This document shows, piece by piece, positions 8,598 to 16,842 of a stretch of 64,000 bases of DNA. Below the pieces are notes generated by a model. The model saw only the letters and a list, made by a program, of their open reading frames with translations, had not been told where the DNA came from and did no database searches. The stretch is taken from the NCBI GenBank assembly GCA_022640795.1, contig JALCCK010000001.1, forward strand, positions 1 to 64,000. The letters run 5' to 3'. The DNA comes from Treponema sp. Its GTDB lineage: Bacteria; Spirochaetota; Spirochaetia; Treponematales; Treponemataceae. Position 1 is the first letter of the stretch. Each line of letters begins with the position of its first letter. Both the position numbers and the translations under genes were made by a program.

Positions 8598-10063
8598 CAG
8601 CCGCGTGCCTTTGCTTCTTTATAAACAGCCAGATAACGTTCTGCAGATGTATTCCAGCTGAAATCTTTTTTCATACCACGACGCTGCATCGCTTTTATAT
8701 GTTCCTTTCTGTTGAAATAGGTATACAGGGCCCACCCTACCGTATTGTAAACGGCAGCCGGCGTCAAATCGTCAAATACAAAGCCTGTTCCCGTGCCTGT
8801 CTGCTCATTATAATTTTCGACCGTATCTGCAAGACCGCCGGTTCTTCTCACTATAGGGAGCGTCCCGTAAAGTTGTGAATACATTTGATTCAGACCGCAC
8901 GGTTCATACTGTGACGGCATGAGGAAGAAATCACTTCCGGCTTCAATAAGATGGCTCAATTTTTCATCATACCCGATGTACACCCGCATATTCGGCAATT
9001 TCTGCTGCAGAGCATATAACTCATTCTCACACCATCGTTCTCCACTTCCCAGAATTGCAAACTGGATAGTATAATTTGTACACATTTTGTACATACATCC
9101 GTATGTTGGTGCAAATAATTCAGAGATCCCTTTCTGAGAAACCAGACGGGTAACAATACCGACGATTGGAATTGCAGAATCAACCGGAAGACCCATCCGT
9201 TTCTGCAGTTCAACTTTATTTATTGCTTTTCCGCCGGGAGATGCAGCAGTATAATTTGCCGGAATCAGTTTATCAGTCGCCGGATTCCATGTTTTTAGAT
9301 CTGCGCCGTTTACGATACCGCGGACGACATCGGTTCGGACACGAAGCAGTCCGTCCATACCGAATCCGCCTTCCCGTGTCTGTATCTCTTTCGCATATGT
9401 CGGCGATACAGTCGTTATCATATCTGCAGATGAGATTCCTCCCTGCAGCAGATTAAAGGCTCCATTGTGTTCGAGTCCCGCACCGTAAAACAGCTCCCAG
9501 TTAAGTCCGAGTGCCGGATACAGATCTTTGGAATATTGTCCCTGATATCCAAGATTATGTATGGTGAGGACGCTTGCCGTTTTTGCGAAAACTTCCCGGC
9601 GGCAGCTGTATTTTAATATAACCGGTGCCAGAGCTGCCGACCAGTCGTGCGAATGTATAATATCAGGAACCCAGTCAAGTTTTCTGCATAATTGAAAGGC
9701 GCCATGGCAGAGAACCGCAAAACGATAGGGATTATCGTGGAAATCCGGTTCTGCTTTTGTTCCGTAAATACCATCACGTCCGAAACAGGCTTCATGATCG
9801 ATAAAATATACCGTAAGATTTTCGGATCCCGGCATTTTAGCAGTATAGACAGCAGTCCATGTTTCGGGGGACCCAGCGGCGACGGCCATCGGCCCCGCCA
9901 GTTTTGTAAGATTCCTCCGGTCGACTTTATAATAGCGGGGCATAACTATTTTGACATCGTGCCCCAGAGCGGAAAGCGTTATTGCCAGAGACGAGACGGC
10001 ATCTGCCAGCCCTCCTGTTTTTGCGAACGGTACTGCCTCTGCACTGATCATAAGAATTTTCAT
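8594..10063 (-). CDS. glgA: Glycogen (starch) synthase
   Basis: GlgA (489 aa, GT5 family) transfers glucose from ADP-glucose to the non-reducing end of an alpha-1,4-glucan in the cytoplasm. The substrate-binding KTGGLADAV is at residues 15-23. The HSHDWSAAL and TIHNLGYQGQ blocks are in the N-terminal Rossmann domain, and the PSQYEPCGLNQMYSQLYGTLPIVRRTGGL motif is in the C-terminal one. It overlaps the upstream aminotransferase by four bases. No other glycogen gene is in the window, so the rest of the pathway must be elsewhere. Confidence 0.96.
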   Translation of the reverse strand: MKILMISAEAVPFAKTGGLADAVSSLAITLSALGHDVKIVMPRYYKVDRRNLTKLAGPMAVAAGSPETWTAVYTAKMPGSENLTVYFIDHEACFGRDGIYGTKAEPDFHDNPYRFAVLCHGAFQLCRKLDWVPDIIHSHDWSAALAPVILKYSCRREVFAKTASVLTIHNLGYQGQYSKDLYPALGLNWELFYGAGLEHNGAFNLLQGGISSADMITTVSPTYAKEIQTREGGFGMDGLLRVRTDVVRGIVNGADLKTWNPATDKLIPANYTAASPGGKAINKVELQKRMGLPVDSAIPIVGIVTRLVSQKGISELFAPTYGCMYKMCTNYTIQFAILGSGERWCENELYALQQKLPNMRVYIGYDEKLSHLIEAGSDFFLMPSQYEPCGLNQMYSQLYGTLPIVRRTGGLADTVENYNEQTGTGTGFVFDDLTPAAVYNTVGWALYTYFNRKEHIKAMQRRGMKKDFSWNTSAERYLAVYKEAKARGC

Positions 10064-11271
10064 ACTTCTGTTTCCTTTGTATCACGGACAGCGTTAAAAA
10101 AAGCCGACCGTGAAGCAGTTATTGTAGCTTCATTTACACAATAAGCTATTCTGAACCAGCCCGGAAGTCCGAATCCATTTCCGGGTGCACACAGGATCAG
10201 ATAATCTTTTAAATGATTACAGAAAGCAGCGTCATCTTCTTTCCACGCAGCGGGAACTTTACAGAAAAGGTAAAAGGCCCCCTGGGGAGAAGCGTATGTT
10301 ATACCTGCAGTATCGAGAATATCCATAAGCAAATCTCTTTTTCTTTTATATGAAGAATAATCGCAGGGACTGTTCCACGAGGCAGTTATGACTTTTTGAA
10401 AAAAAGCCGGAGCGTTCACAAATCCAAGCACTCTGTTCGCAAAGGTACTGGCTGCAACGACTTCATCTTTATCAGGACAGAAAGGATTTACGCAGATATA
10501 TCCGATACGTTCCCCCGGGATACTCAGGTTTTTTGCAAATGATGTAACGATTATTGCGCTTTTGTACCGTGAAAAAACAGGAGCAACTTTTATGCCATCG
10601 TAGGTTATCGCCCTATACGGTTCATCGCAAATAAGATACGGATACCGTCCGTTTTTTTTACCGTTTTCTTCCAGTATCCGGGATAATTCACTTATTTCTG
10701 TTTCCGTATAGACTTTTCCCGTCGGGTTATTCGGAGAATTAATAAGTACTGCCGCTGTTTTCTCTGATAAAGCAGCAGCTATTTTGTCTATATCGAGTGA
10801 AAAATCTTTTTTTGTAGCAACCGGAACAATCTCTCCGTTATGATTGTGAATATAATGTACATATTCCGAAAAAAAAGGGGACGGAACAAGTACTTCGTCG
10901 CCGGGCGAAAGGATTGCCTTAAAGACACAATTCAAAGCACCGGCTGCGCCGACCGTCATAACGATGGATGACATATCTACCGGTACCTGTTGTTCTTCCG
11001 TTTCCTTGGCCGCCATGGCAGTTCTGGTTTCCGGATACCCGGCATTCTGCATATAGCCATGACAGCCGGTGCTTTTATCAGCCGCAATTTTTTCAATCGC
11101 TGCAGCTACTTCTTCAGGAGGTTCAAGATCGGGATTTCCGAGGCTGAAGTCAAATACCTTTTCATTTCCGTATTTTTTTTTCAGAGCAACCCCTTCTTCG
11201 AACATTTTTCTTATAACGGAAGAGTCTTTGCTGTTCATAATTCTTTTTATATATGGCGCTATCATGCACAT
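10060..11271 (-). CDS. Pyridoxal-phosphate aminotransferase, class I/II
   Basis: A fold-type I PLP aminotransferase (403 aa from the first ATG). The SPNNPTGKVY motif, the CDEPYR block (Asp for the pyridine nitrogen) and SFAKNLSIPGERIGY (Schiff-base Lys) are all present. The amino-acid substrate cannot be read from the sequence; aspartate- or alanine-type activity is plausible. An extended -10 promoter ends exactly at the first ATG, so translation may begin at the third codon (ATG at 11265), giving MIAPYIKR at the N-terminus. It is coupled to glgA by an ATGA overlap, with no obvious functional link. Confidence 0.9.
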   Translation of the reverse strand: MCMIAPYIKRIMNSKDSSVIRKMFEEGVALKKKYGNEKVFDFSLGNPDLEPPEEVAAAIEKIAADKSTGCHGYMQNAGYPETRTAMAAKETEEQQVPVDMSSIVMTVGAAGALNCVFKAILSPGDEVLVPSPFFSEYVHYIHNHNGEIVPVATKKDFSLDIDKIAAALSEKTAAVLINSPNNPTGKVYTETEISELSRILEENGKKNGRYPYLICDEPYRAITYDGIKVAPVFSRYKSAIIVTSFAKNLSIPGERIGYICVNPFCPDKDEVVAASTFANRVLGFVNAPAFFQKVITASWNSPCDYSSYKRKRDLLMDILDTAGITYASPQGAFYLFCKVPAAWKEDDAAFCNHLKDYLILCAPGNGFGLPGWFRIAYCVNEATITASRSAFFNAVRDTKETEV

Positions 11272-11299
11272 AGTATAGCATATTAATTTAAAATTGTAA
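11272..11299 (-). promoter_or_regulatory. Sigma-70-type promoter abutting the aminotransferase start
   Basis: On the minus strand TTACAA (11294-11299) is followed after 16 bases by an extended TGC-TATACT (-10 at 11272-11277). The predicted +1 is near 11265, which is the A of the codon-3 ATG. This would give a leaderless message. Inferred from consensus only. Confidence 0.5.
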
Positions 11300-11305
11300 C
11301 TATTA

Positions 11306-11334
11306 TTGCAAATACTGTTTTAACTTGCTATAAT
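11306..11334 (+). promoter_or_regulatory. Strong sigma-70-type promoter for the 11345 gene
   Basis: TTGCAA (11306-11311), a 17-base spacer and an extended TGC-TATAAT (-10 at 11329-11334) give a near-consensus promoter. Predicted +1 is near 11341, only about four bases before ATG 11345. The GGAGG at 11336-11340 would then lie upstream of the transcript. Either the mRNA is nearly leaderless or a second promoter supplies a longer leader. Confidence 0.55.
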
Positions 11335-11344
11335 TGGAGGACTT

Positions 11345-12091
11345 ATGATGAAAGCTCATTTTTCGGATTTTTATTTGAAATCCTGCTTTGTGTTGTTTTT
11401 TTTTCTCACCTCTCTCTTTGCTGCTGCAGCGCTGCCGTTTGACGATACGTTATCTGCCGCTGAACTGACAGATCTTAAAAGCGGAAAAGTACTTATCAGA
11501 AATATCGGCTCCTACAGGAAGATGTCTTTAACGTCCAAAAATAAAGGGGCTGAAAGAATTCGTGATTTGATGAAAGATCTGCGGCCAACCTATCTGGCAG
11601 AAGTTATAAAGATCGTTCCGATTAAAGGAAATGAGGATCTTGACCGACGTATAAATGATATTCTGCTTTCAATAGAGGATTACGCAGGTATTCCCTATTA
11701 TTCGGAACGGGCTGAAAAATGGTATGATTTGTATTCATCTGCAAAGATTATTTCTTCAAAAAAGGATGGCAACAGTGCGATGATTCTTGCAGATCTGGAG
11801 ATGTCACCGTTTGGTGTTATCAATACCGATATACTGAATGAGAACACCGGCAATTACATTTATTATGAATCAACAAATCTTAATAAATTACGGTATGAAG
11901 ATAAAATTACCTGCGTCATGCCTGAAAAGATGAAAAGTTCCATAGTCGTATTTAAAGACGGAAATAACTGGATTCTCTACGGTGCAGGCGGTGTCGCCGC
12001 CCCCTGGATTCCCTTCTTTAATGAAAGAATCGAGACGTCTTTTATTAACAGAATAAAAACGTTCTGTAATTTTGTATTTACGAAAATCTAG
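11345..12091 (+). CDS. Secreted protein of unknown function
   Basis: A 248-aa protein with an N-terminal signal sequence (hydrophobic SCFVLFFFLTSLFAAAA, probable cleavage near AAA-LPFDD). I do not recognise a characterised domain. The mature part is mixed alpha/beta and contains repeated aromatic-rich stretches (IPYYSERAEKWYDLYSS, NYIYYEST). It resembles small exported proteins of unknown function found in treponemes. Two adjacent ATGs (11345, 11348) are possible starts. It sits 41 bases upstream of manC on the same strand and may be cotranscribed with the glycan cluster, but a role there is not shown. Confidence 0.65.
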   Translation: MMKAHFSDFYLKSCFVLFFFLTSLFAAAALPFDDTLSAAELTDLKSGKVLIRNIGSYRKMSLTSKNKGAERIRDLMKDLRPTYLAEVIKIVPIKGNEDLDRRINDILLSIEDYAGIPYYSERAEKWYDLYSSAKIISSKKDGNSAMILADLEMSPFGVINTDILNENTGNYIYYESTNLNKLRYEDKITCVMPEKMKSSIVVFKDGNNWILYGAGGVAAPWIPFFNERIETSFINRIKTFCNFVFTKI

Positions 12092-12132
12092 ATTGTTTAC
12101 AGTAATTTTTTAGTGCAAAGGAGGAGAATAGC

Positions 12133-13251
12133 TTGTTTTCGGATATAATTATTCTTGCAGGAGGTTTTGGAGAACGTTTATGGCCGGCTTCCCGTCCCGA
12201 CTTTCCAAAACAGTTCATGACTTTAGGCGGACATTTTTCTTTTTTACAGCAGTCTGTCAGAAGGGCCCTTGCACTTGAACCATCTGGCAAAATTCTTATA
12301 GCTACACGTTCGGATTTATTAGAACGGATGTCGCTCCAATGTAAAGAATTACTGACCAGCTCCCTCTTATCTGAAACCGAGCGTGAAAAATTGAAAACGG
12401 ATTTGTATATTATAGCGGAACCTGAACCGAAACATACCACGGCACCGGTAATTCTCTGTTGTCATTTTCTTGACAAGCTGTTTCCGCTTGAAAAACATAC
12501 AGTTTTAGTATTAACCAGTGATCATATAATAGAGCCGGTTGCAAAATTCGTTTCGGATGCTGAAAAGGCGGCGGCAGCAGCAGAATCAGGATTTTTTGTC
12601 TGCTTTGCTATTCCTCCTCTGAGTGCGTCAACAGGATACGGATATATAAAGACAGGAAAATCGGACGAAAAACTCGACACTGTCTACCAAATAGAAAATT
12701 TTAAGGAAAAACCGGATCAGAAAACGGCTGAAAGTTATGTACGCTCTGGTAATTACTGGTGGAACAGCGGAATGTTCGGATTTACAGCAGAATTTCTCGA
12801 AAAAGAACTTGCCGTCTGTTCTCCTGAAATTTCACAAGCATTTGAAGTCGTACAAAAAGGTATGAAACCGGAAATTGCAGTACACAATTCTGTAAAGTTT
12901 GTAAGCCGCTGGCCGGAAATGACAGCGGCTTATGCTGAAACGCCGGCCATGCCGCTTGATATTTCAATTGCCGAAAAAACTGACTATGCCTATGCGGTCC
13001 GTGCTTCATTCAGCTGGGACGATGTCGGAAGCTGGGATTCATTTGCCGAACATTGTGAAAACAATGAAGGAGAAATGGCCGTTGTTGACAGTTCGGGCTG
13101 TTTTATTTATTCCGATCTGCCGGTTGCACTCTGCGGTGTAAAAGATATCTCTGTAATTATTAAAAACGGGAAAGTACTGGTTATGAAGAAAGGAAAAAGT
13201 GATTGTGTTCGAGCTGTGGTCAAAATTATGAATGATAAAGGAATAAAATAG
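12133..13251 (+). CDS. manC: Mannose-1-phosphate guanylyltransferase
   Basis: This nucleotidyltransferase (372 aa) makes GDP-mannose from mannose-1-P and GTP. The activation motif LAGGFGERLWPASRP-PKQF is at the N-terminus, and TSDH, FKEKPD and NSGMFGF are further in. The late motif DVGSWDSF is also present. The C-terminal phosphomannose-isomerase domain of bifunctional enzymes is absent. The start is a TTG at 12133 preceded by AAGGAGGAG at a proper distance. It opens a cluster of lipid-linked glycan genes, so GDP-mannose probably feeds surface polysaccharide or glycoprotein assembly. Confidence 0.93.
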   Translation: MFSDIIILAGGFGERLWPASRPDFPKQFMTLGGHFSFLQQSVRRALALEPSGKILIATRSDLLERMSLQCKELLTSSLLSETEREKLKTDLYIIAEPEPKHTTAPVILCCHFLDKLFPLEKHTVLVLTSDHIIEPVAKFVSDAEKAAAAAESGFFVCFAIPPLSASTGYGYIKTGKSDEKLDTVYQIENFKEKPDQKTAESYVRSGNYWWNSGMFGFTAEFLEKELAVCSPEISQAFEVVQKGMKPEIAVHNSVKFVSRWPEMTAAYAETPAMPLDISIAEKTDYAYAVRASFSWDDVGSWDSFAEHCENNEGEMAVVDSSGCFIYSDLPVALCGVKDISVIIKNGKVLVMKKGKSDCVRAVVKIMNDKGIK

Positions 13252-13253
13252 AT

Positions 13254-14306
13254 ATGGTATTTTTTGTTATTCTTTCTTTCCTGCTTAGTGTGTTTTTTAT
13301 AGCTGTTGTTATACGGTTTTGCGATAAGTACCAGCTCTTTGACAAAGTAAACAAACGGAAAATTCATACGGGAAATATTGCCCGTCTTGGCGGAGCCGGT
13401 TTTATTCCGGCTTTTCTGATAGCAGCACTTATCTATACCTTTACTTCGGAACCGTCTTTTATTGTTCATATACTGCCGATAGTATTTTCAGGATTGCTCA
13501 TTTTTATATTCGGACTGTTAGATGATATTTTCGATTTACGTGCCCGTCTCAAGCTGCTGATTCAGGTTATAGCTGCTGCGATTCTTATCTTCAGCGGATA
13601 TCAATTCAAGCAAATTTGTTTTATAAAACTTGCGGTTCCGTTTCAATACATACTCACCTTTTTCTGGATTCTGGGTATGATCAATGCATTCAATCTTATC
13701 GATGGTATTGACGGACTCTGCGGCGGAATTTCGTTACTGAGCATATGCTCGCTGGGTATTATTTACTATCGGTCAGCAAGACCTATCGCAGTTATATGCT
13801 TTATTTTAAGTGCCGCGATAACAGGATTTCTGGTATTCAACTATCCACCAGCTAAAATTTTCATGGGTGACGGCGGAAGCCAGTTTCTCGGATTTATGAT
13901 AGCTGCACTCCCCCTTTACAAGTCAACAACTAATTTTGAATATAATAAATTTCTGCTTATGTGCGTCATCGTTTCAATTCCTATGATTGATACTTTTGCC
14001 GCTATCTGGAGAAGAACAAGGGAACATCGTTCGCTTCTTTCCTCCGACAGTGCCCACATTCATCATAAACTGATAAATATAGGATTCACCAGAAAGCAGG
14101 TGCTTTTCCTTCTTATATCGGTTCAGGCACTATTGTGTTTAACGGCAGGACTGGCCATGTATCTGCAGGAATTTAAAGGAGCGGTACTTCTTTTTGTAGC
14201 ACTGCTGTTTATAATGGCTTTTTTCGGGTTTATTCATTTTACCAACAGAGCTGTCAACAGGGAACGAAGAGGCAAGCTTGCGGAAAATCCTGAAAAAGAA
14301 AAGTAA
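13254..14306 (+). CDS. Undecaprenyl-phosphate sugar-1-phosphate transferase, WecA/TagO/MraY family
   Basis: A polytopic membrane enzyme (350 aa, about ten hydrophobic helices) of the polyprenyl-phosphate N-acetylhexosamine-1-phosphate transferase family. It moves a HexNAc-1-P from a UDP sugar to undecaprenyl phosphate at the inner leaflet. Diagnostic cytoplasmic motifs are FGLLDDIFDL, NAFNLIDGIDGL, KIFMGDGGSQFLG and the late HIHHKL, which favours WecA/TagO over MraY. It lies two bases after manC. The exact sugar cannot be inferred. A second initiating transferase of a different class lies at 15418. Confidence 0.9.
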   Translation: MVFFVILSFLLSVFFIAVVIRFCDKYQLFDKVNKRKIHTGNIARLGGAGFIPAFLIAALIYTFTSEPSFIVHILPIVFSGLLIFIFGLLDDIFDLRARLKLLIQVIAAAILIFSGYQFKQICFIKLAVPFQYILTFFWILGMINAFNLIDGIDGLCGGISLLSICSLGIIYYRSARPIAVICFILSAAITGFLVFNYPPAKIFMGDGGSQFLGFMIAALPLYKSTTNFEYNKFLLMCVIVSIPMIDTFAAIWRRTREHRSLLSSDSAHIHHKLINIGFTRKQVLFLLISVQALLCLTAGLAMYLQEFKGAVLLFVALLFIMAFFGFIHFTNRAVNRERRGKLAENPEKEK

Positions 14307-14310
14307 ACCT

Positions 14311-15378
14311 ATGAATTCTGAAAAAAAAATTTTAATAAACGGCGATTTTCTCTGTCGGAATCTTACCGGTATCGAACGTTTTGCAACGGAAGTTTGTATC
14401 AGACTGGATAAACTGATCAAACCGAAAGAAATTTCCCTCTACGTTCCAGCTGATTTTCCTCATATTCCGGATTTTATGAATATAGAGGTCATAATTTCAA
14501 AACATCGCTGTAATTTTTTTCCGTTATGGGAGCATGTTTTTTTTGCACACTTTGCCCGAAAACAAAAAGCTCTTCCGCTTGATTTCTCAAATATAACACC
14601 GCTGTTCTATCCCGGAATAGTTTTTATCCATGATATTTATGCGCGTTTATACCCGGAAGATTTTAAATCCGTAAAGGATAAACTTATAAAATTATATGCA
14701 TGCAGTATGTACCGCCATGCTGCAAAAAAGGCGAAAAGAATTCTAACGGTTTCGGAATTCAGCAAAGGACAGATAGCGGAAATCTATAAAATACCGGTCG
14801 ACAGAATTTCTGTTGTAAATAATGGCTGGGACCACTTTAAATCAATAAAACCGGATGATACTATTTTTAAGTCTTTTCCTGTTCTGTACAAAAACAGTTA
14901 CTATTTTTCGCTTGGCAGTCTTTCCCTGCGGAAAAATTTAAAGTGGATTGCAGACTATGCCCAAAAGCATCAAAACGATTTTTTTGCCGTTTCGGGAAAA
15001 GCAATTTCAGGACTTGTTCCTCCCGAATTAAAACAACTCCAGAAACTCAAAAACGTTGTAATGCTCGGCTATGTGACAGACGGACAGGTAAAATCGCTGA
15101 TGAACAGTTGTAAAGCTTTTATTTTTCCTTCCTACTATGAGGGGTTTGGTATACCGCCGCTTGAAGCGCTTTCGACTGGCTGCCCGGTTATTATATCGAA
15201 CGCCTCATGCCTTCCCGAAATATACGGCGACTGCGCACATTATATTAATCCGTATAAAACAGATGTGGATCTTACAGCAGTTCTGAAAGAAACGGTCAGT
15301 TCTCCCGATAAAATTCTTGAAAAATATACGTATGCCCATGCTGCCGTAAAATTACAAAATATTTTAAGCAACATATAG
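14311..15378 (+). CDS. Glycosyltransferase family 4 protein
   Basis: A 355-aa GT-B glycosyltransferase of the GT4 type. Visible elements are the N-terminal GDFLCRNLTGIERFATEV (family form ...R-x-GI-R...), VFIHDIY, the LTVSEFSKGQI linker, SLSLRKNL, and FIFPSYYEGFGIPPLEALSTGCPVI with the EX7E-type glutamates. It is likely cytoplasmic or peripheral and retaining; donor and acceptor are unknown. The ORF is open upstream to a TTG at 14278, but that overlaps the WecA-like gene. ATG 14311, four bases after that gene, is the better start. Confidence 0.87.
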   Translation: MNSEKKILINGDFLCRNLTGIERFATEVCIRLDKLIKPKEISLYVPADFPHIPDFMNIEVIISKHRCNFFPLWEHVFFAHFARKQKALPLDFSNITPLFYPGIVFIHDIYARLYPEDFKSVKDKLIKLYACSMYRHAAKKAKRILTVSEFSKGQIAEIYKIPVDRISVVNNGWDHFKSIKPDDTIFKSFPVLYKNSYYFSLGSLSLRKNLKWIADYAQKHQNDFFAVSGKAISGLVPPELKQLQKLKNVVMLGYVTDGQVKSLMNSCKAFIFPSYYEGFGIPPLEALSTGCPVIISNASCLPEIYGDCAHYINPYKTDVDLTAVLKETVSSPDKILEKYTYAHAAVKLQNILSNI

Positions 15379-15417
15379 ACTTTTGTAACTTTCTATAATA
15401 TAATATTTTAGTTTATT

Positions 15418-16842
15418 ATGGACATTAATCAATATTCTGAATACTTTAAATATAGATTCCATCGGACAAGTTCGTTTGTTTCAGGAATCGCATTGATGGC
15501 TATTGATGCCATCGGTATTATGCTCTGCTTCGGTGGAGGTTTTTTTCTTGTCAATGCGGTTGACCACTCGTTGATAAATTTTAAATCGTTCGTAACGTAT
15601 GCTATCTATCTTCCGCTAATTCTGACGGTGTTCTATGCCGCCGGACTCTACCCGGGCATTATGCTTGCTCCCGCAGAAGAAGTAAAAAGATTTTCGATAA
15701 GCTCGTTTTTCAGTTTCGTTGGAATAGCACTTAGTATTACCATAGAAACAGATGATAAATGGGCTATCAGCATAGCATTATTGCTTTCCGTCCCTCTGGC
15801 AACAATACTTTTACCGTCAGGCAGGGAAATAGCACGAAGATTCTATAGTAAGCTCCGCTGGTGGGGAGTACCGGCAGTTATATTCTGTAGCGGCGACAGC
15901 GGTGATATTGTACTTGAACGTATGTACTGCCGACCGGATTTGGGATATAAACCAGCAGTCATTATAAACAGTCGGGCGAAAGAGTCATCTGTCGATTCCC
16001 ACGGGACGCCACTATTTCCGCCGGGGCAGAAAATGCTGGACATTATTTCCGCCTTAAATATAAAGGTGGCCATAATTTGCGACTATGAAGGAGATCTTTC
16101 TAAAATTATGTCGCAATTCCGGTATACGATTATGGTTTCAAAAAAACAGGATATTAATTATGGGTATACTTCTTTAAAGGATTTCGGCGGCATTCTCGGT
16201 TTTTCAGCGACTCATTATCTTACCAAAAAAAGCAGCCTGCTCATGAAGCGTTTTATCGACCTGCTGATTCTCTTTTTATCCTCATTCATTGTGGTCCCCC
16301 TGGTACTGCTTGTTTCCATTATTATAAAATTGACCTCGAAAGGCCCTGTTTTTTACGGTCATGTCCGTGTCGGACAGAACGGAAAATCATTTAAATGCTG
16401 GAAGTTCCGTTCGATGATTGTGGATGCTGACAAACAGCTGGAAAAAATTCTAAAAGAAAACCCGGCAATGCGGGAAGAATGGGAAAAGGATAGAAAATTC
16501 ACCAATGATCCGAGAGTTACGCCAATCGGAAAATTCTTGCGCAGAACAAGTATAGATGAAATTCCGCAGCTTTTTAATATTCTTATCGGAGAGATGAGCT
16601 TCGTCGGCCCCCGACCGGTAACAGCACCGGAACTTGTCAAATACGGAAAAATGGCAGATTATGTACTTTCAGTTAAACCTGGCCTTTCCGGTATGTGGCA
16701 AATTTCAGGGCGATCTGATACAATTTATGAAGAACGTATAACATTGGACACATATTACATACAGAACTGGTCGGTATGGCTTGATATCTGGATAATTATA
16801 AGAACTATTTGGGTGGTACTAAAAGGTAAAGGTGCTTATTAA
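15418..16842 (+). CDS. WbaP-like polyprenyl-phosphate hexose-1-phosphate transferase
   Basis: A 474-aa exopolysaccharide-type polyprenyl glycosylphosphotransferase. Four to five N-terminal hydrophobic helices precede a central Rossmann-like CoA-binding-type domain (residues ~145-260). A further membrane segment (~283-305) leads into the catalytic domain. The catalytic motifs are KCWKFRSMIVDAD, FLRRTSIDEIPQLFNILIGEMSFVGPRP and KPGLSGMWQISGR. The family attaches hexose-1-P to undecaprenyl phosphate to start O-antigen or capsule units. The region before the ATG is AT-rich with TATAAT-like repeats but no clear -35. It overlaps the following gene by one base. Confidence 0.93.
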   Translation: MDINQYSEYFKYRFHRTSSFVSGIALMAIDAIGIMLCFGGGFFLVNAVDHSLINFKSFVTYAIYLPLILTVFYAAGLYPGIMLAPAEEVKRFSISSFFSFVGIALSITIETDDKWAISIALLLSVPLATILLPSGREIARRFYSKLRWWGVPAVIFCSGDSGDIVLERMYCRPDLGYKPAVIINSRAKESSVDSHGTPLFPPGQKMLDIISALNIKVAIICDYEGDLSKIMSQFRYTIMVSKKQDINYGYTSLKDFGGILGFSATHYLTKKSSLLMKRFIDLLILFLSSFIVVPLVLLVSIIIKLTSKGPVFYGHVRVGQNGKSFKCWKFRSMIVDADKQLEKILKENPAMREEWEKDRKFTNDPRVTPIGKFLRRTSIDEIPQLFNILIGEMSFVGPRPVTAPELVKYGKMADYVLSVKPGLSGMWQISGRSDTIYEERITLDTYYIQNWSVWLDIWIIIRTIWVVLKGKGAY

